From the NCBI GenBank assembly GCA_900770075.1, contig CAAGIZ010000040.1, positions 1 through 24,924 of the forward strand: DNA of 24,924 nt, given 5' to 3'. Each line of letters begins with the position of its first letter. Position 1 is the first letter of the stretch. Positions 14,974-22,603 of this stretch are shown here, piece by piece. A program made the position numbers and the translations under genes. This DNA comes from Spirochaetia bacterium (GTDB lineage Bacteria; Spirochaetota; Spirochaetia; Treponematales; Treponemataceae). The notes under the pieces were generated by a model that did not search any database, had not been told where the DNA came from, and was given only the letters and a program-made list of their open reading frames with translations.

Positions 14974-16412
14974 TTATGAACGATACGATTATTAAAATTC
15001 TTTATATGGTTTCGTGTATTTTCTTTATCCGCGGAATCAAGCTTTTGGGTAAAACTGCTACGGCCCGCAAGGGTAACCTTTATTCTTCCGTAGGTATGCT
15101 GATTGCCTGCGTTACCGTTCTGTGCGAAAAGGAAGTTCTGGGTTCCTGGAATTCGGCTGACCTTCTTGCCAACGGTTATGTTTGGATTGCGGCGGCTATT
15201 ATTATCGGTACTGTAATCGGTGCAATATGGTCTAAAAAAGTTCAGATGACCGGTATGCCGGAGCTGGTTGCGCTTTTTAACGGTTTCGGCGGCCTTTCTT
15301 CCCTTTTGGTTGCGCTGACTCAGTACATTACAAGCATGGATTCAAAGGGCGACACCTTTACCTGCGTTTCCCTCGGTCTTACCATTGCCATTGGTGCCGT
15401 TGCCTTTACCGGTTCTGTGGTTGCCTGGGGAAAATTGAGCGGCAAAAAGATTTTCAACAAAATTAAAATTCCTGCAAAAAATGTTGTAAATGCCGTTCTG
15501 TGCGTGGTGGGTGTTGTTGGTATTGCTGCTTATGCCTGCCTTGGTGCGGACAATCCTTTCGGCATCGAAAAAATCGAGCTTTACGGAATTATCCTTGCAA
15601 CCGTTGCCTTCCTTATTCTTGGAAAAACCCTTGTTCTTCCTATTGGCGGCGGCGACATGCCTGTAATCATTTCCTTCCTGAATGCCCTTTCCGGTCTTGC
15701 TGCTGCCTTTGCCGGTTTTGCCATCAACAATACTGTTCTTGTGGTTTCCGGCTGTCTTGTAGGTGCTTCCGGTCTTATCCTTACCCTGATTATGTGTAAG
15801 GCCATGAACAGGACTTTTGCAAGCCTGCTTTTCAAGAGTTTCGGCGGTTCAAAGAAAAAGGCCGGTACAGGTCCTGTAAAAGAACCTAAGGCAATTTCTG
15901 TTGAAGACGCCTACATGATTCTGGAAGCCGCTAAAAATGTTGTAATCGTTCCGGGTTACGGTATGGCTGTTGCCCAGGCTCAGCACGCCGTAAAGGAGCT
16001 TTGCGACAAACTGGAAAATAACGGTGCGGAAGTTAATTTTGCCATTCATCCTGTTGCAGGACGCATGCCGGGACACATGAATGTTCTTCTGGCAGAGGCA
16101 AATGTTCCTTACGAGCAGCTAAAAACTTCCGACGAGCTTAACCCGCAGATGAGCAATGTGGATGTAGCTATCGTAATCGGTGCCAACGATGTCGTAAACC
16201 CGGATGCCATAAACGACAAGTCAAGCCCGCTTTACGGAATGCCGATTGTAAATGCCCACGAAGCCCGCACTGTCTTTGTGTTGAAGCGCGGAAAGGGTAC
16301 AGGATTTTCCGGCGTAGAAAATCCGCTGTTTACAAACGACAATACCGTTATGATTTACGGAGATGCAAAACAGACTGTAAGCCAGATGGTTTCCGAGTTT
16401 GACGGGGAATAG
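14970..16412 (+). CDS. pntB: NAD(P) transhydrogenase beta subunit (PntB)
   Basis: 480 residues. The N-terminal ~290 residues contain about eight to nine membrane helices with GMPELVALFNGFGGLSSLLV (95-114) and GGGDMPVIISFLNALSGLAAA (226-246), both typical of the family. The C-terminal NADP(H)-binding domain III (about 310-480) has VIVPGYGMAVAQAQHAV (325-341), HPVAGRMPGHMNVLLAEA (360-377), IGANDVVNP (403-411) and VLKRGKGTGFSGVENPLF split over 437-454. All key elements are intact, so an active enzyme is expected. The start could be ATG 14970 (overlapping the previous stop) or ATG 14976, which gives better spacing from AGGT at 14964. A hairpin follows the stop at once. Confidence 0.95.
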   Translation: MIMNDTIIKILYMVSCIFFIRGIKLLGKTATARKGNLYSSVGMLIACVTVLCEKEVLGSWNSADLLANGYVWIAAAIIIGTVIGAIWSKKVQMTGMPELVALFNGFGGLSSLLVALTQYITSMDSKGDTFTCVSLGLTIAIGAVAFTGSVVAWGKLSGKKIFNKIKIPAKNVVNAVLCVVGVVGIAAYACLGADNPFGIEKIELYGIILATVAFLILGKTLVLPIGGGDMPVIISFLNALSGLAAAFAGFAINNTVLVVSGCLVGASGLILTLIMCKAMNRTFASLLFKSFGGSKKKAGTGPVKEPKAISVEDAYMILEAAKNVVIVPGYGMAVAQAQHAVKELCDKLENNGAEVNFAIHPVAGRMPGHMNVLLAEANVPYEQLKTSDELNPQMSNVDVAIVIGANDVVNPDAINDKSSPLYGMPIVNAHEARTVFVLKRGKGTGFSGVENPLFTNDNTVMIYGDAKQTVSQMVSEFDGE

Positions 16413-16416
16413 TTTT

Positions 16417-16435
16417 TAGGGGGGCTGCCCCCTTA
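16417..16435 (+). repeat. Hairpin directly after pntB (family D copy 2)
   Basis: A nearly perfect palindrome: nine-base arms pairing TAGGGGGGC with GCCCCCTTA around one base (one G-T wobble), preceded by TTTTT. Its shape and flanks match the hairpin at 14570-14586 inside the same operon. The next ~100 bases carry further GC-rich stretches, including AGAGAGG against CCTCTC. Confidence 0.5.
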
Positions 16436-16542
16436 CCCTCGTGTATTAAGGAGGAGAGAGGTGCCCTACTTCAGAAGCGAGCTCCCCTCTCCCCCTTAAA
16501 CCCCCACTCTCTGCGGCACTACTTAGGACTTGCACCCCTAAG

Positions 16543-16589
16543 AGCCCCGGCGTGAATGCGGCAGTGGTCTGTGCGGGGGGGGGCTTTTT
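16543..16589 (+). terminator. Possible pnt terminator with a G9 tract
   Basis: AGCCCC (16543-16548) can pair with GGGGCT (16580-16585), followed by a T run to 16589. The loop is long (31 bases) and the 3' arm holds nine consecutive Gs (16575-16583). It sits between convergent pntB and the phosphate transporter. The rest of the spacer 16413-16633 is GC-rich, non-coding and has no other clear signal. Confidence 0.35.
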
Positions 16590-16633
16590 GTCAAGCGTTC
16601 TTTATGGGGAACGGCTGTTTTTTTAATTGCTTT

Positions 16634-18301
16634 TTATATTGCCTGGACAATCGTATAGATGCAGTCGCCGGCTTTTTCGATTTTGCGAACCAGGTCGATG
16701 TAGGCAAGTTCTGCCTTTACGTCGCTGCCGGTTTCAATGCGCTTGCGGCTTTCGTATTTAAGACTTTTTTTAGTGCGGTCGATTTCGTCTTCCAACTTTT
16801 CGTATTCATATTTCTGTTCGCCGGTCATTCCAATCGTAAAGTTTACGCAGACCCGTTCATAGAACAGGCGCACCGACTCAAGATATCCGCAGATTTTTTT
16901 AGTCTGGTCAGACAGAAAATTAAAACTTTCGCTTTCAATGTATTTTTTGAGAGTATACATTATGGAAGAATTTTCATCGCTCAGACTTTCCAGCGAATCG
17001 GTAATCGTAATCAGATGGTAAAAATGGATCCTGTCGTCGTGGTTGGCATTAGGCAGATGGGAAACATGCTGCAGAAAGTGAGTTATAGCCTCGTTCATCT
17101 CGTCGATGTATTCTTCCGCCTGCTGTACCGAACTAACCGATTTTTCAATATCAACTTCCGCCGGGGACTTTCCAACGCTTATAAGGGTATTGGAAATAAT
17201 ATCGAACATTTCCATAATCTTTGCAGACATCTTGGAAATTTCCTTCTGGATTTGGAAAAGGTAAACATCGGCAGAAACGTGGCTGTTAGGCAAAATTGCA
17301 GGAAATTTGTAGTGGGAATTGTCCTCCTTGGAACTGGAAGAGATGATTTTTGTTGCAAGAAAGGCAATCTGATCGACAAAAGGCAGGAAAATAAGGGTGG
17401 AACAGAGGTTAAAAATCGTGTGGAGCATAGCAATGTGAGTCGTAATGTTGCTGGCAGGAGTACCCGGAACAATCATATCAACCAGCCCCAAAAACGGATT
17501 AAAGACACACAGGACGATAACCGTTCCAACCACATTAAACAGAACATGCACCAGAGCCGTCCGCTTAGCGTTTATAGAAGCCCCAAAAGACGACATGACC
17601 GCATCAATAGTCGAACCGATATTGCTTCCCAAAACCATGGCAGCCGAAAGCTCCCAGGTCAAAAAGTTATTCGCCGCCATAGTAAGGACAATAGCCGTCA
17701 TAGCCGAAGACGAATGGATAAGGGCAGTAACAAAGGCACCCACAAAAACACCGATTAAAAGCCCGCCGATACCAAAATCCGTAAGCCGCCGCAAAAAGTC
17801 AGCAGATTCCGGACTCAAAGTCAAGGTCTTCTGCAAAAGGTCAAGCCCCATAAACAGGATGGCAAAACCCATAAAACAGTCCGCAAAATTGTGGATTTTA
17901 AACCTTTTAAGCCGTTTTAACAAAAAGCCGATGCCAAAAAGAGGAATGGCCGCATCCGCAATGGAAAAACTGAAGCCGAAAAGCGAAACAATCCAGGCAG
18001 TGACGGTAGTACCGATGTTTGCCCCAAAAATAACGCCGATAGCCTGCCTCAGGGTAAGCATTTCCGCATTGACAAAACTGACCACCATAACAGTGGTAGC
18101 CCCGGAAGACTGGATAATAGCCGTAACCCCAATACCAGTCAGCACAGCCGTAAACCGGTTCCCTGCAATTTTACCAAGCAGCTTCTGCAAATTACTTCCC
18201 GCACCCTTCTGAATACCATCGGAAAGCATATTCATTCCAAAAAGCAAAAGGCAGAGAGACCCTACAAAACCAAAAACCTGACCAACAATGTTCAAAATCA
18301 T
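16634..18301 (-). CDS. Na+/phosphate cotransporter family protein with PhoU-like C-terminal domain
   Basis: 555 residues. The membrane part (about 1-325) has the two inverted NaPi-II halves: QSSGATTVMVVSFV (64-77) with GANIGTTVTAW (93-103), and HSSSAMTAIVL (196-206) with GSNIGSTIDAV (225-235). These carry the phosphate and sodium ligands. The soluble part (about 335-555) is charged and helical, in the style of PhoU domains (QIQKEISKMSAKIMEMFDII, then RKIEKAGDCIYTIVQAI). It should take up or export phosphate coupled to Na+. It is monocistronic and convergent with pntB. No Shine-Dalgarno precedes the ATG; a TATTGT lies nine bases upstream, so a very short leader is possible. Confidence 0.92.
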   Translation of the reverse strand: MILNIVGQVFGFVGSLCLLLFGMNMLSDGIQKGAGSNLQKLLGKIAGNRFTAVLTGIGVTAIIQSSGATTVMVVSFVNAEMLTLRQAIGVIFGANIGTTVTAWIVSLFGFSFSIADAAIPLFGIGFLLKRLKRFKIHNFADCFMGFAILFMGLDLLQKTLTLSPESADFLRRLTDFGIGGLLIGVFVGAFVTALIHSSSAMTAIVLTMAANNFLTWELSAAMVLGSNIGSTIDAVMSSFGASINAKRTALVHVLFNVVGTVIVLCVFNPFLGLVDMIVPGTPASNITTHIAMLHTIFNLCSTLIFLPFVDQIAFLATKIISSSSKEDNSHYKFPAILPNSHVSADVYLFQIQKEISKMSAKIMEMFDIISNTLISVGKSPAEVDIEKSVSSVQQAEEYIDEMNEAITHFLQHVSHLPNANHDDRIHFYHLITITDSLESLSDENSSIMYTLKKYIESESFNFLSDQTKKICGYLESVRLFYERVCVNFTIGMTGEQKYEYEKLEDEIDRTKKSLKYESRKRIETGSDVKAELAYIDLVRKIEKAGDCIYTIVQAI

Positions 18302-18354
18302 AAAAAAACTACAATAAAAAAAATTGACTAATTCTAACTGATTTCTAATAAAAA

Positions 18355-18368
18355 GGGAACCTCTAAAA
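18355..18368. repeat. Short intergenic motif (GGGNACCTC family), copy 5
   Basis: GGGAACCTCTAAAA on the plus strand is identical over 14 bases to one arm (reverse complement) of the hairpin at 19401-19437. It lies upstream of the phosphate transporter gene in the 314-base spacer 18302-18615. Confidence 0.5.
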
Positions 18369-18414
18369 CAACAGGTAAGCAGACACGAATTTTATGTAAG
18401 GACGGAATTTTTTT

Positions 18415-18580
18415 GCCCAAAAAAGCCCGGTTTTCGCTGTAAATTTCCACTGTCAGACCGGCTGCTCTGGCTTCGCTCCCGCTCATTGCAAGGGTACTGA
18501 TCTTCGCCCAGCCCCCTTGCAACTACGGCCGCCGCATCCGCCGTAGCATTTTTTTGCTCCAGCCCGGAATGCACAGCCGG
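18415..18580 (-). repeat. GC-rich intergenic element, family A copy 3
   Basis: This fills most of the 314-base gene-free spacer. On the minus strand it has CCGGGCTGGAGC, CGGCGGATGCG (also in copy 1), GAGCGAAGCC and GCCGGTCTGAC. On the plus strand there are two perfect inverted repeats: TTGCAAGGG/CCCTTGCAA (18486-18522) and CTACGGC/GCCGTAG (18523-18546), the latter followed by CA and seven Ts, so it is terminator-like. Several overlapping open frames cross it in all phases, but none has a ribosome site or protein-like composition. It ends just before the promoter at 18581. Confidence 0.5.
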
Positions 18581-18609
18581 TTGCGATAAATTGACTTGCT
18601 CCGTATAAT
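18581..18609 (+). promoter_or_regulatory. Predicted leaderless promoter of the UDG-like gene
   Basis: TTGCGA (18581-18586), 17 bases, perfect TATAAT (18604-18609). The ATG at 18616 follows after six bases, which is where transcription should start. No Shine-Dalgarno is possible. Confidence 0.6.
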
Positions 18610-18615
18610 AAAACA

Positions 18616-19383
18616 ATGACTTCCGAACAGTTTGCCGTTTTTTCAGAATTCCGAAGGGATTTTAAAGAGTATTGCAAAAAAATTTCTGATGAATTCGGTT
18701 CAGTTCTAGTACCCCTTCAAAAAACGGCTGCCCAAAAAGACACCCCGGACTACCCTGCTGAAAACCCTGTCGTTTACAACACTGCTCTGGACGAAATCAC
18801 GGAACAAAGCCAGATCCGGCTGATTGTAATCGGCGACAACCCCGGCAAAGACGAGCAGCTTGCAAAAAACAGGAAATACCTTGTAGGTCAGAGCGGAAAA
18901 ATTGCCGCAGGCTTCTTTCAGAAAAATCCCCAGTTCAACACAGACTTCCGCAAAAATGCCATAATATTGAACAAAACCCCCGTCCACACCGCAAAGACAA
19001 AACACCTGAAATTCCTTGCAGAAAACGGAGGGGAAAAAATCCGGCAGCTCCTGCAGGAAAGCCAGCTCTACATGGCTCAAAAAACCGCCCGGCTGCACAT
19101 TGACCTTTGCCATGCAGCCTCAACCGAAGACGAAAAACCGGAAATTTTCCTTGTGGGTTACAGCGAGCTCAAAAAAAACGGAATTTTTACCGCCTACCGG
19201 GACGAACTCAAAAAAAATTACGGCAATTTCCCGGAAGAATGGGAAAAAGTTCTTGTTTTCCAGCATTTTTCCATGAACAGGTTTTCCATAGATCTTAAGG
19301 AATATATAAAAAACAACGGAACTCAAGACATGGTTCAGGCCGCCCATGACCTCGGCACCCTGCACAAAAACGAGATTTTTTAG
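18616..19383 (+). CDS. Uracil-DNA-glycosylase-superfamily-like protein
   Basis: 255 residues, no signal peptide. The central domain has IRLIVIGDNPGKDE (67-80), resembling the G-x-x-P-G-x-x-E water-activating loop of UDG families 4/5, then YLVGQSGK (88-95), matching the F-x-G-x-S/A-G loop, NAIILNKTPVHT (114-125), matching the I-T-N-x-V loop, and FQHFSMNRFS (215-224), in the place of the H-P-S leucine loop. Four cysteines for an Fe-S cluster are absent (I see only two Cys), so it is not a typical family 4 enzyme. It might excise uracil or be a divergent relative with another activity. It is monocistronic and convergent with the OmpA-family gene. Confidence 0.6.
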   Translation: MTSEQFAVFSEFRRDFKEYCKKISDEFGSVLVPLQKTAAQKDTPDYPAENPVVYNTALDEITEQSQIRLIVIGDNPGKDEQLAKNRKYLVGQSGKIAAGFFQKNPQFNTDFRKNAIILNKTPVHTAKTKHLKFLAENGGEKIRQLLQESQLYMAQKTARLHIDLCHAASTEDEKPEIFLVGYSELKKNGIFTAYRDELKKNYGNFPEEWEKVLVFQHFSMNRFSIDLKEYIKNNGTQDMVQAAHDLGTLHKNEIF

Positions 19384-19400
19384 ACAAAAAAAAGCAAACT

Positions 19401-19437
19401 AGGGCACCAGTAAAAACTGAAGTTTTTAGAGGTTCCC
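19401..19437. terminator. Bidirectional hairpin between convergent genes (GGGNACCTC family, full copy)
   Basis: The left arm (19402-19418, GGGCACCAGTAAAAACT) pairs with the right arm (19421-19437, AGTTTTTAGAGGTTCCC) at 14 of 17 positions across a two-base loop. The U-rich arms and the position between two convergent stops (19383 and 19439) suit a two-way terminator. This is the most complete copy of the short motif scattered through the window. Confidence 0.6.
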
Positions 19438-19438
19438 A

Positions 19439-21127
19439 CTACTTTAAAATTGTTATTTCTACCCGCCTGTTCTGTGCCCTGCCTTCCGGCGTTTCGTTGG
19501 AAGCAACAGGTTTTGTACCGCCAAAACCACGACAGATAAAAGCACCGGCCTTTACTCCCCGCGCTTTCAGTTCCTCTGCAATTTTTTTAGCCCGCTGTTC
19601 AGAAAGTGTCTGTTCTCCGGCCGGTTTTCCTACGCTGGCGGTGTGTCCTTCCACCAGAAGCTGTGCGTTCGGTGCCATTTTAAGAACCTCTGCAATTTCG
19701 TCCAGACGGCTGCTTTCTCCCGGCAAGACCTGAGCGCTGTCCGGTGCAAATTTTATGTCCCTTATGCTCAGGCGGATTCCTGCAGGCACTTCTTCTGCAA
19801 CGATGTTGTTTTTAGGTGCTGAGGCTTCCGGTTTTTCTGCACCCGCCCCTTTGACAGTTGATGTACCTTTTTCAACCGTTGCCGCTTCGACAGTTGATGT
19901 TATTTTTTCCGCAACTGCCTCCTCGACAGCAGATGACTTTCCATCAGCACCTGCCCCTCTGCCAGCAGATGCAACTTTGACCGTGTCTGTGTTTCCTCCC
20001 GAACCCGCCCCTTTTACCGCGCCTGCTTCTTTTTCCGAAATTTCCACCCTTTTGACAGTTGATGCCCCTTTGACAGAGGACACCCCCTTGACCGGGGATG
20101 CTGATTTTTCCGAAACTATCCCCTTGCCCGAAGCCACGCCTTTTCCAGCCATTGCTACTCTGTCAGCAGGTGCAAGTTCTCCGCCAACTCCGGCTCCTGC
20201 GCCACTTCTGACGGTTGATGCCCCTTTGACCGAAGATGCCTCTCCGCCAGTCCCTTCCCCCGTCTTAACGCTTGCCACCCGGTTCAGGGCAGCCATAATC
20301 CTCTGAGAATCAAAAGCCGGAGGAAATTCCGTAAACAGGGTAATCGTTCCCTTAAAATTCACCTGAGTTCCGTCAATCCAGAAAAAAGTTTCATCAACGT
20401 TGTCCAAAATCAAAATCGGCTCGCCAGTCTCCTGCAAAACGATTATGTCCGCCTTATGACCGCCCCTTGCCTTTTCCAGAGAAGCATCTCCCGAAAAATC
20501 CCTGTTGCCCGAATCATAATAAGTCTGCCAGACCGCCTTTATGCGGTAAACGTCCTGCCCCTTGTAAGTTTCCGCCCCGGAAAAAGTATAGAGCACCTGC
20601 ATGGGAATTTTCGTAAAAACGCCCTTGTTCAGGGGATCCACCGAACGCTCCGCAACCGCCTTCCAGCTTTCCCCGGCACGAACCTTATCCGCCGTATAAG
20701 CCGGAAAACTCCGAAAACTCGGGTAACCGTTGTCCTTGTACATGGTCAGCCTGCCGTTTTCAGAAATATGAAAGACCGACTGAACCGCTTCGTGAATTTC
20801 CGCCCCAACCGCCTGAGCATTGCGCAAAGTTTCTTCCATTACATAAAAACTACCGTCATACCACTGGTCATTTTCATAAACAGAGCCCTTTGCCTTAAAA
20901 CGCTTTAAAGGGGGCTCACTGGGACTTACAAAAGAACGCACTTCCCTGCTGGTCAAACCCACGTATTTTCCGTTTACATAACGCCTTAAATTCGTCCTTT
21001 CTATAAGAGAGTAGCCGCCTTTTCCGCAATAAGTCAATTTAACCGGCAAAACCTGTTCCTGACAAAAAAGCCCTGCACCGCAAAAAAAAGCCGCCGCAAA
21101 AAACAACCAAAAATTTACCCGTTTCAT
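19439..21127 (-). CDS. OmpA-family protein with long low-complexity linker
   Basis: 562 residues from the ATG at 21127; a TTG six codons upstream is rejected because the signal peptide starts cleanly at MKRVNFWLFFAAAFFCGAG. Residues 25-280 form a unique N-terminal domain (VKLTYCGKGGYSLIERTN ... FEPPAFD-type end) of unknown role. Residues about 285-440 are a low-complexity linker of degenerate VKGAST/VKGAGA units. Residues 455-562 are an OmpA-like peptidoglycan-associating domain (IKFAPDSAQV, LVEGHTASVG, LSEQRAKKIAEEL, GRAQNRRVEI). The usual Asp of GHTD is Ala497, while the conserved Arg (512) is kept. It probably sits in the outer membrane or periplasm and touches the wall. Cys16 or Cys22 might be lipidated, but the lipobox is weak. 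Confidence 0.85.
   Translation of the reverse strand: MKRVNFWLFFAAAFFCGAGLFCQEQVLPVKLTYCGKGGYSLIERTNLRRYVNGKYVGLTSREVRSFVSPSEPPLKRFKAKGSVYENDQWYDGSFYVMEETLRNAQAVGAEIHEAVQSVFHISENGRLTMYKDNGYPSFRSFPAYTADKVRAGESWKAVAERSVDPLNKGVFTKIPMQVLYTFSGAETYKGQDVYRIKAVWQTYYDSGNRDFSGDASLEKARGGHKADIIVLQETGEPILILDNVDETFFWIDGTQVNFKGTITLFTEFPPAFDSQRIMAALNRVASVKTGEGTGGEASSVKGASTVRSGAGAGVGGELAPADRVAMAGKGVASGKGIVSEKSASPVKGVSSVKGASTVKRVEISEKEAGAVKGAGSGGNTDTVKVASAGRGAGADGKSSAVEEAVAEKITSTVEAATVEKGTSTVKGAGAEKPEASAPKNNIVAEEVPAGIRLSIRDIKFAPDSAQVLPGESSRLDEIAEVLKMAPNAQLLVEGHTASVGKPAGEQTLSEQRAKKIAEELKARGVKAGAFICRGFGGTKPVASNETPEGRAQNRRVEITILK
19780..20275 (-). repeat. Degenerate coding repeats in the OmpA-family linker
   Basis: Units such as GCATCAACTGTCAAAGGGGC (coding strand) recur near 19850-19870, 19880-19900, 20050-20070 and 20205-20230 with substitutions. 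They encode A-S-T-V-K-G-A-like hexa- to nonapeptides. The array is irregular in spacing, so it probably expanded by slippage or unequal recombination and then diverged. Confidence 0.6.
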
Positions 21128-21133
21128 ATCGTA

Positions 21134-21139
21134 ATTATC
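21134..21139 (-). promoter_or_regulatory. -10 box of a predicted leaderless promoter (OmpA-family gene)
   Basis: The minus strand reads GATAAT, six bases before the ATG at 21127. There is no ribosome site. No clear -35 box is seen. Confidence 0.4.
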
Positions 21140-21180
21140 GGCCAAAAAATACAGGACATCGTAAAATCTTTGTTTTTTAC

Positions 21181-21206
21181 AAAAATTGAAATTTTTAGAG
21201 ATACCC
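21181..21206. repeat. Short intergenic motif (GGGNACCTC family), copy 7
   Basis: AAAAATT/AATTTTT form arms around GA, followed by AGAGATACCCT. This parallels the right half of the full copy at 19401-19437 (AGTTTTTAGAGGTTCCC). Confidence 0.4.
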
Positions 21207-21228
21207 TATATATTTTTACGAAGGATTT

Positions 21229-21352
21229 ATGGGCGTTCCCTGCCCAAAGGGCAGGTCGGGTCTTCCGTGGCTACGGCGTCTAACGCGCCTCCGGTGCTCC
21301 GCACCCGCTCCGCGGCCACTCCACCCCCTAACGCAAAGCCCCTAACGCAACT
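21229..21352 (+). repeat. GC-rich intergenic element, family B, upstream of argC
   Basis: It starts GGGCGTTCCCTGCCC, with a CTGCCC/GGGCAG hairpin (three-base loop), continues GGTCGGGTCTTCCG, a GCTACGGC block, and ends in CCCCTAACGCAA (near-repeated CCCTAACGCAA). It is in frame with argC without a stop, which could lead gene finders to extend argC by 59 codons, but the translation is not protein-like and the ArgC fold starts at 21363. From memory GGGCGTTCCC...GGTCGGG blocks occur in intergenic DNA of other phyla too; unverified. Confidence 0.5.
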
Positions 21353-21362
21353 GGAGAAAAAA

Positions 21363-22304
21363 ATGTACAAAGTTTTCATCGACGGAAAAGACGGAACCAC
21401 AGGCTTAAAAATTTACGAACGGTTCGAAAAACGCAGCGACATCGAAATCCTCTTAATCGACGAAGAAAAACGCAAAGACCCTGCCGAACGGGCAAAGATG
21501 ATAAACGCTTCAGACTTTACCTTCCTGTGCCTGCCGGATGCAGCCGCAATCGAAGCCGCAAATCTTTGCACAAACCCAAAAACCCGTATTTTGGACGCTT
21601 CAACAGCTCACCGCACAAATCCAGATTGGGCTTACGGTTTTCCAGAACTTTCGGAAGAACACCGCCAGAAAATCGAAAATTCCGCCAGAGTTGCAGTACC
21701 AGGCTGCTATGCTTCGGGCTTTGCTTCCCTAGTGTACCCTCTGGTCAAAAACGGCATAATTTCGCCGGACTACCCGGTTGTCTGCCACGCAGTTTCAGGC
21801 TATTCAGGAGCAGGTAAAAAGGCCATTGCTCAGTACGAAGATCCAAACCGCAACCCGGAATTAAAATCTCCACGGCTTTATGCCCTTACACAGGAACACA
21901 AACACCTGCCGGAAATGCAGAAAATTTCCGGTCTAAGCTATAAACCAGTTTTTAACCCCTATGTCTGCGACTATTTTCAGGGAATGACAGTAACCGTAAG
22001 CCTTTTTACCCGCCTCATGCAAAAAAAACTTACCGGCCAGGAACTTACCGAAATTTTCAAGGAACAGTACAACTCCAGCCGCTTTGTAAAGTGCGCAGAT
22101 TTTCTTGGAGAAGGCACCTTAACAGAAAATTTCATTCCGGCAAATACACTGGCAGGAACCAACAACATGCAGATTTTTGTCTGCGGCAACGACGAACGCC
22201 TGGTTCTTACAAGCCGCTTCGACAACCTTGGTAAAGGAGCCAGTGGCGCCGCCGTCCAGTGCATGAACATAATGATGGGAACAGACGAAGGAACCGGTCT
22301 GTAA
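21363..22304 (+). CDS. argC: N-acetyl-gamma-glutamyl-phosphate reductase (short, type 2)
   Basis: 313 residues from the ATG at 21363, set by GGAG at 21353-21356 and by the N-terminal MYKVFIDGKDGTTGLKIYER, the NADP-binding start of the short ArgC form. The active-site cysteine is Cys115 in VAVPGCYASGF. Also typical are DASTAHRTNPDWAYGFPEL (78-96), VCHAVSGYSGAGKKA and EHKHLPEM. It reduces N-acetylglutamyl phosphate to the semialdehyde in arginine/ornithine synthesis. No other arg gene is present in the window. Its stop lies eight bases from the convergent antitoxin stop. Ornithine is also a known component of Treponema peptidoglycan, which may matter for its role. Confidence 0.93.
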   Translation: MYKVFIDGKDGTTGLKIYERFEKRSDIEILLIDEEKRKDPAERAKMINASDFTFLCLPDAAAIEAANLCTNPKTRILDASTAHRTNPDWAYGFPELSEEHRQKIENSARVAVPGCYASGFASLVYPLVKNGIISPDYPVVCHAVSGYSGAGKKAIAQYEDPNRNPELKSPRLYALTQEHKHLPEMQKISGLSYKPVFNPYVCDYFQGMTVTVSLFTRLMQKKLTGQELTEIFKEQYNSSRFVKCADFLGEGTLTENFIPANTLAGTNNMQIFVCGNDERLVLTSRFDNLGKGASGAAVQCMNIMMGTDEGTGL

Positions 22305-22312
22305 AAGACAGT

Positions 22313-22603
22313 TTATACACCCTTTTTTATTGATTTAGGTATCAAAGTATAGCCAATCGAATGTAAAATGTTCCAAACTGTTGAAAAAGCAGGATTTCCG
22401 TCAGGCGAAAGTGCCTTGTAAAGACCTTCCCTGGTAATTCCTGCTTCTTTTGCAGTTTTTGTCATACCCCTTGCCCTTGCAATGTCATTTATTGCGCTCA
22501 ACAGTTCCTCTTGGGTTCCATCTTCTGCAACTGCCTCAAGATATCCTTCCCTTAATTCCTCCGTATCAAGATAATTTGCAACATCAAATTTTCTAGTCTT
22601 CAT
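22313..22603 (-). CDS. HigA-like antitoxin (HTH addiction-module antidote)
   Basis: 96 residues. The N-terminus (MKTRKFDVANYLDTEELREGYLEAVAED) and the helix-turn-helix (INDIARARGMTKTAKEAGITREGLYKAL, about 38-65) fit the HI1420-type putative addiction module antidote family (COG3636). DGNPAFSTVWNILHSIGYTL is the conserved C-terminal part. It overlaps the 3' end of the toxin gene by 11 bases, so the two were co-expressed. The frame is intact. As the toxin is interrupted, the protein may now act only as a repressor of its own promoter, or guard against related toxins elsewhere in the genome. Confidence 0.88.
   Translation of the reverse strand: MKTRKFDVANYLDTEELREGYLEAVAEDGTQEELLSAINDIARARGMTKTAKEAGITREGLYKALSPDGNPAFSTVWNILHSIGYTLIPKSIKKGV

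Noticed and set aside
16556..17758. 400-codon plus-strand open frame
   Set aside because: Antisense to the phosphate transporter, whose family motifs are intact; a shadow of its coding bias.
17445..18212. 255-codon plus-strand open frame
   Set aside because: Also antisense to the phosphate transporter and starts within it; no ribosome site or domain.
18334..18677. Three overlapping minus-strand open frames of 62-74 codons
   Set aside because: They translate the GC-rich repeat and the start of the UDG-like gene; no ribosome site and different frames give equally poor proteins.
19755..20306. 183-codon Pro/Thr/Ser-rich plus-strand frame
   Set aside because: The reverse of the low-complexity linker of the OmpA-family gene; composition follows from that repeat.
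21128..21145. TTG start for the OmpA-family gene
   Set aside because: The signal peptide begins naturally at the ATG at 21127.
21186..21362. 59-codon N-terminal extension of ArgC
   Set aside because: It translates the GC-rich element; GGAG and the conserved ArgC N-terminus place the start at 21363.
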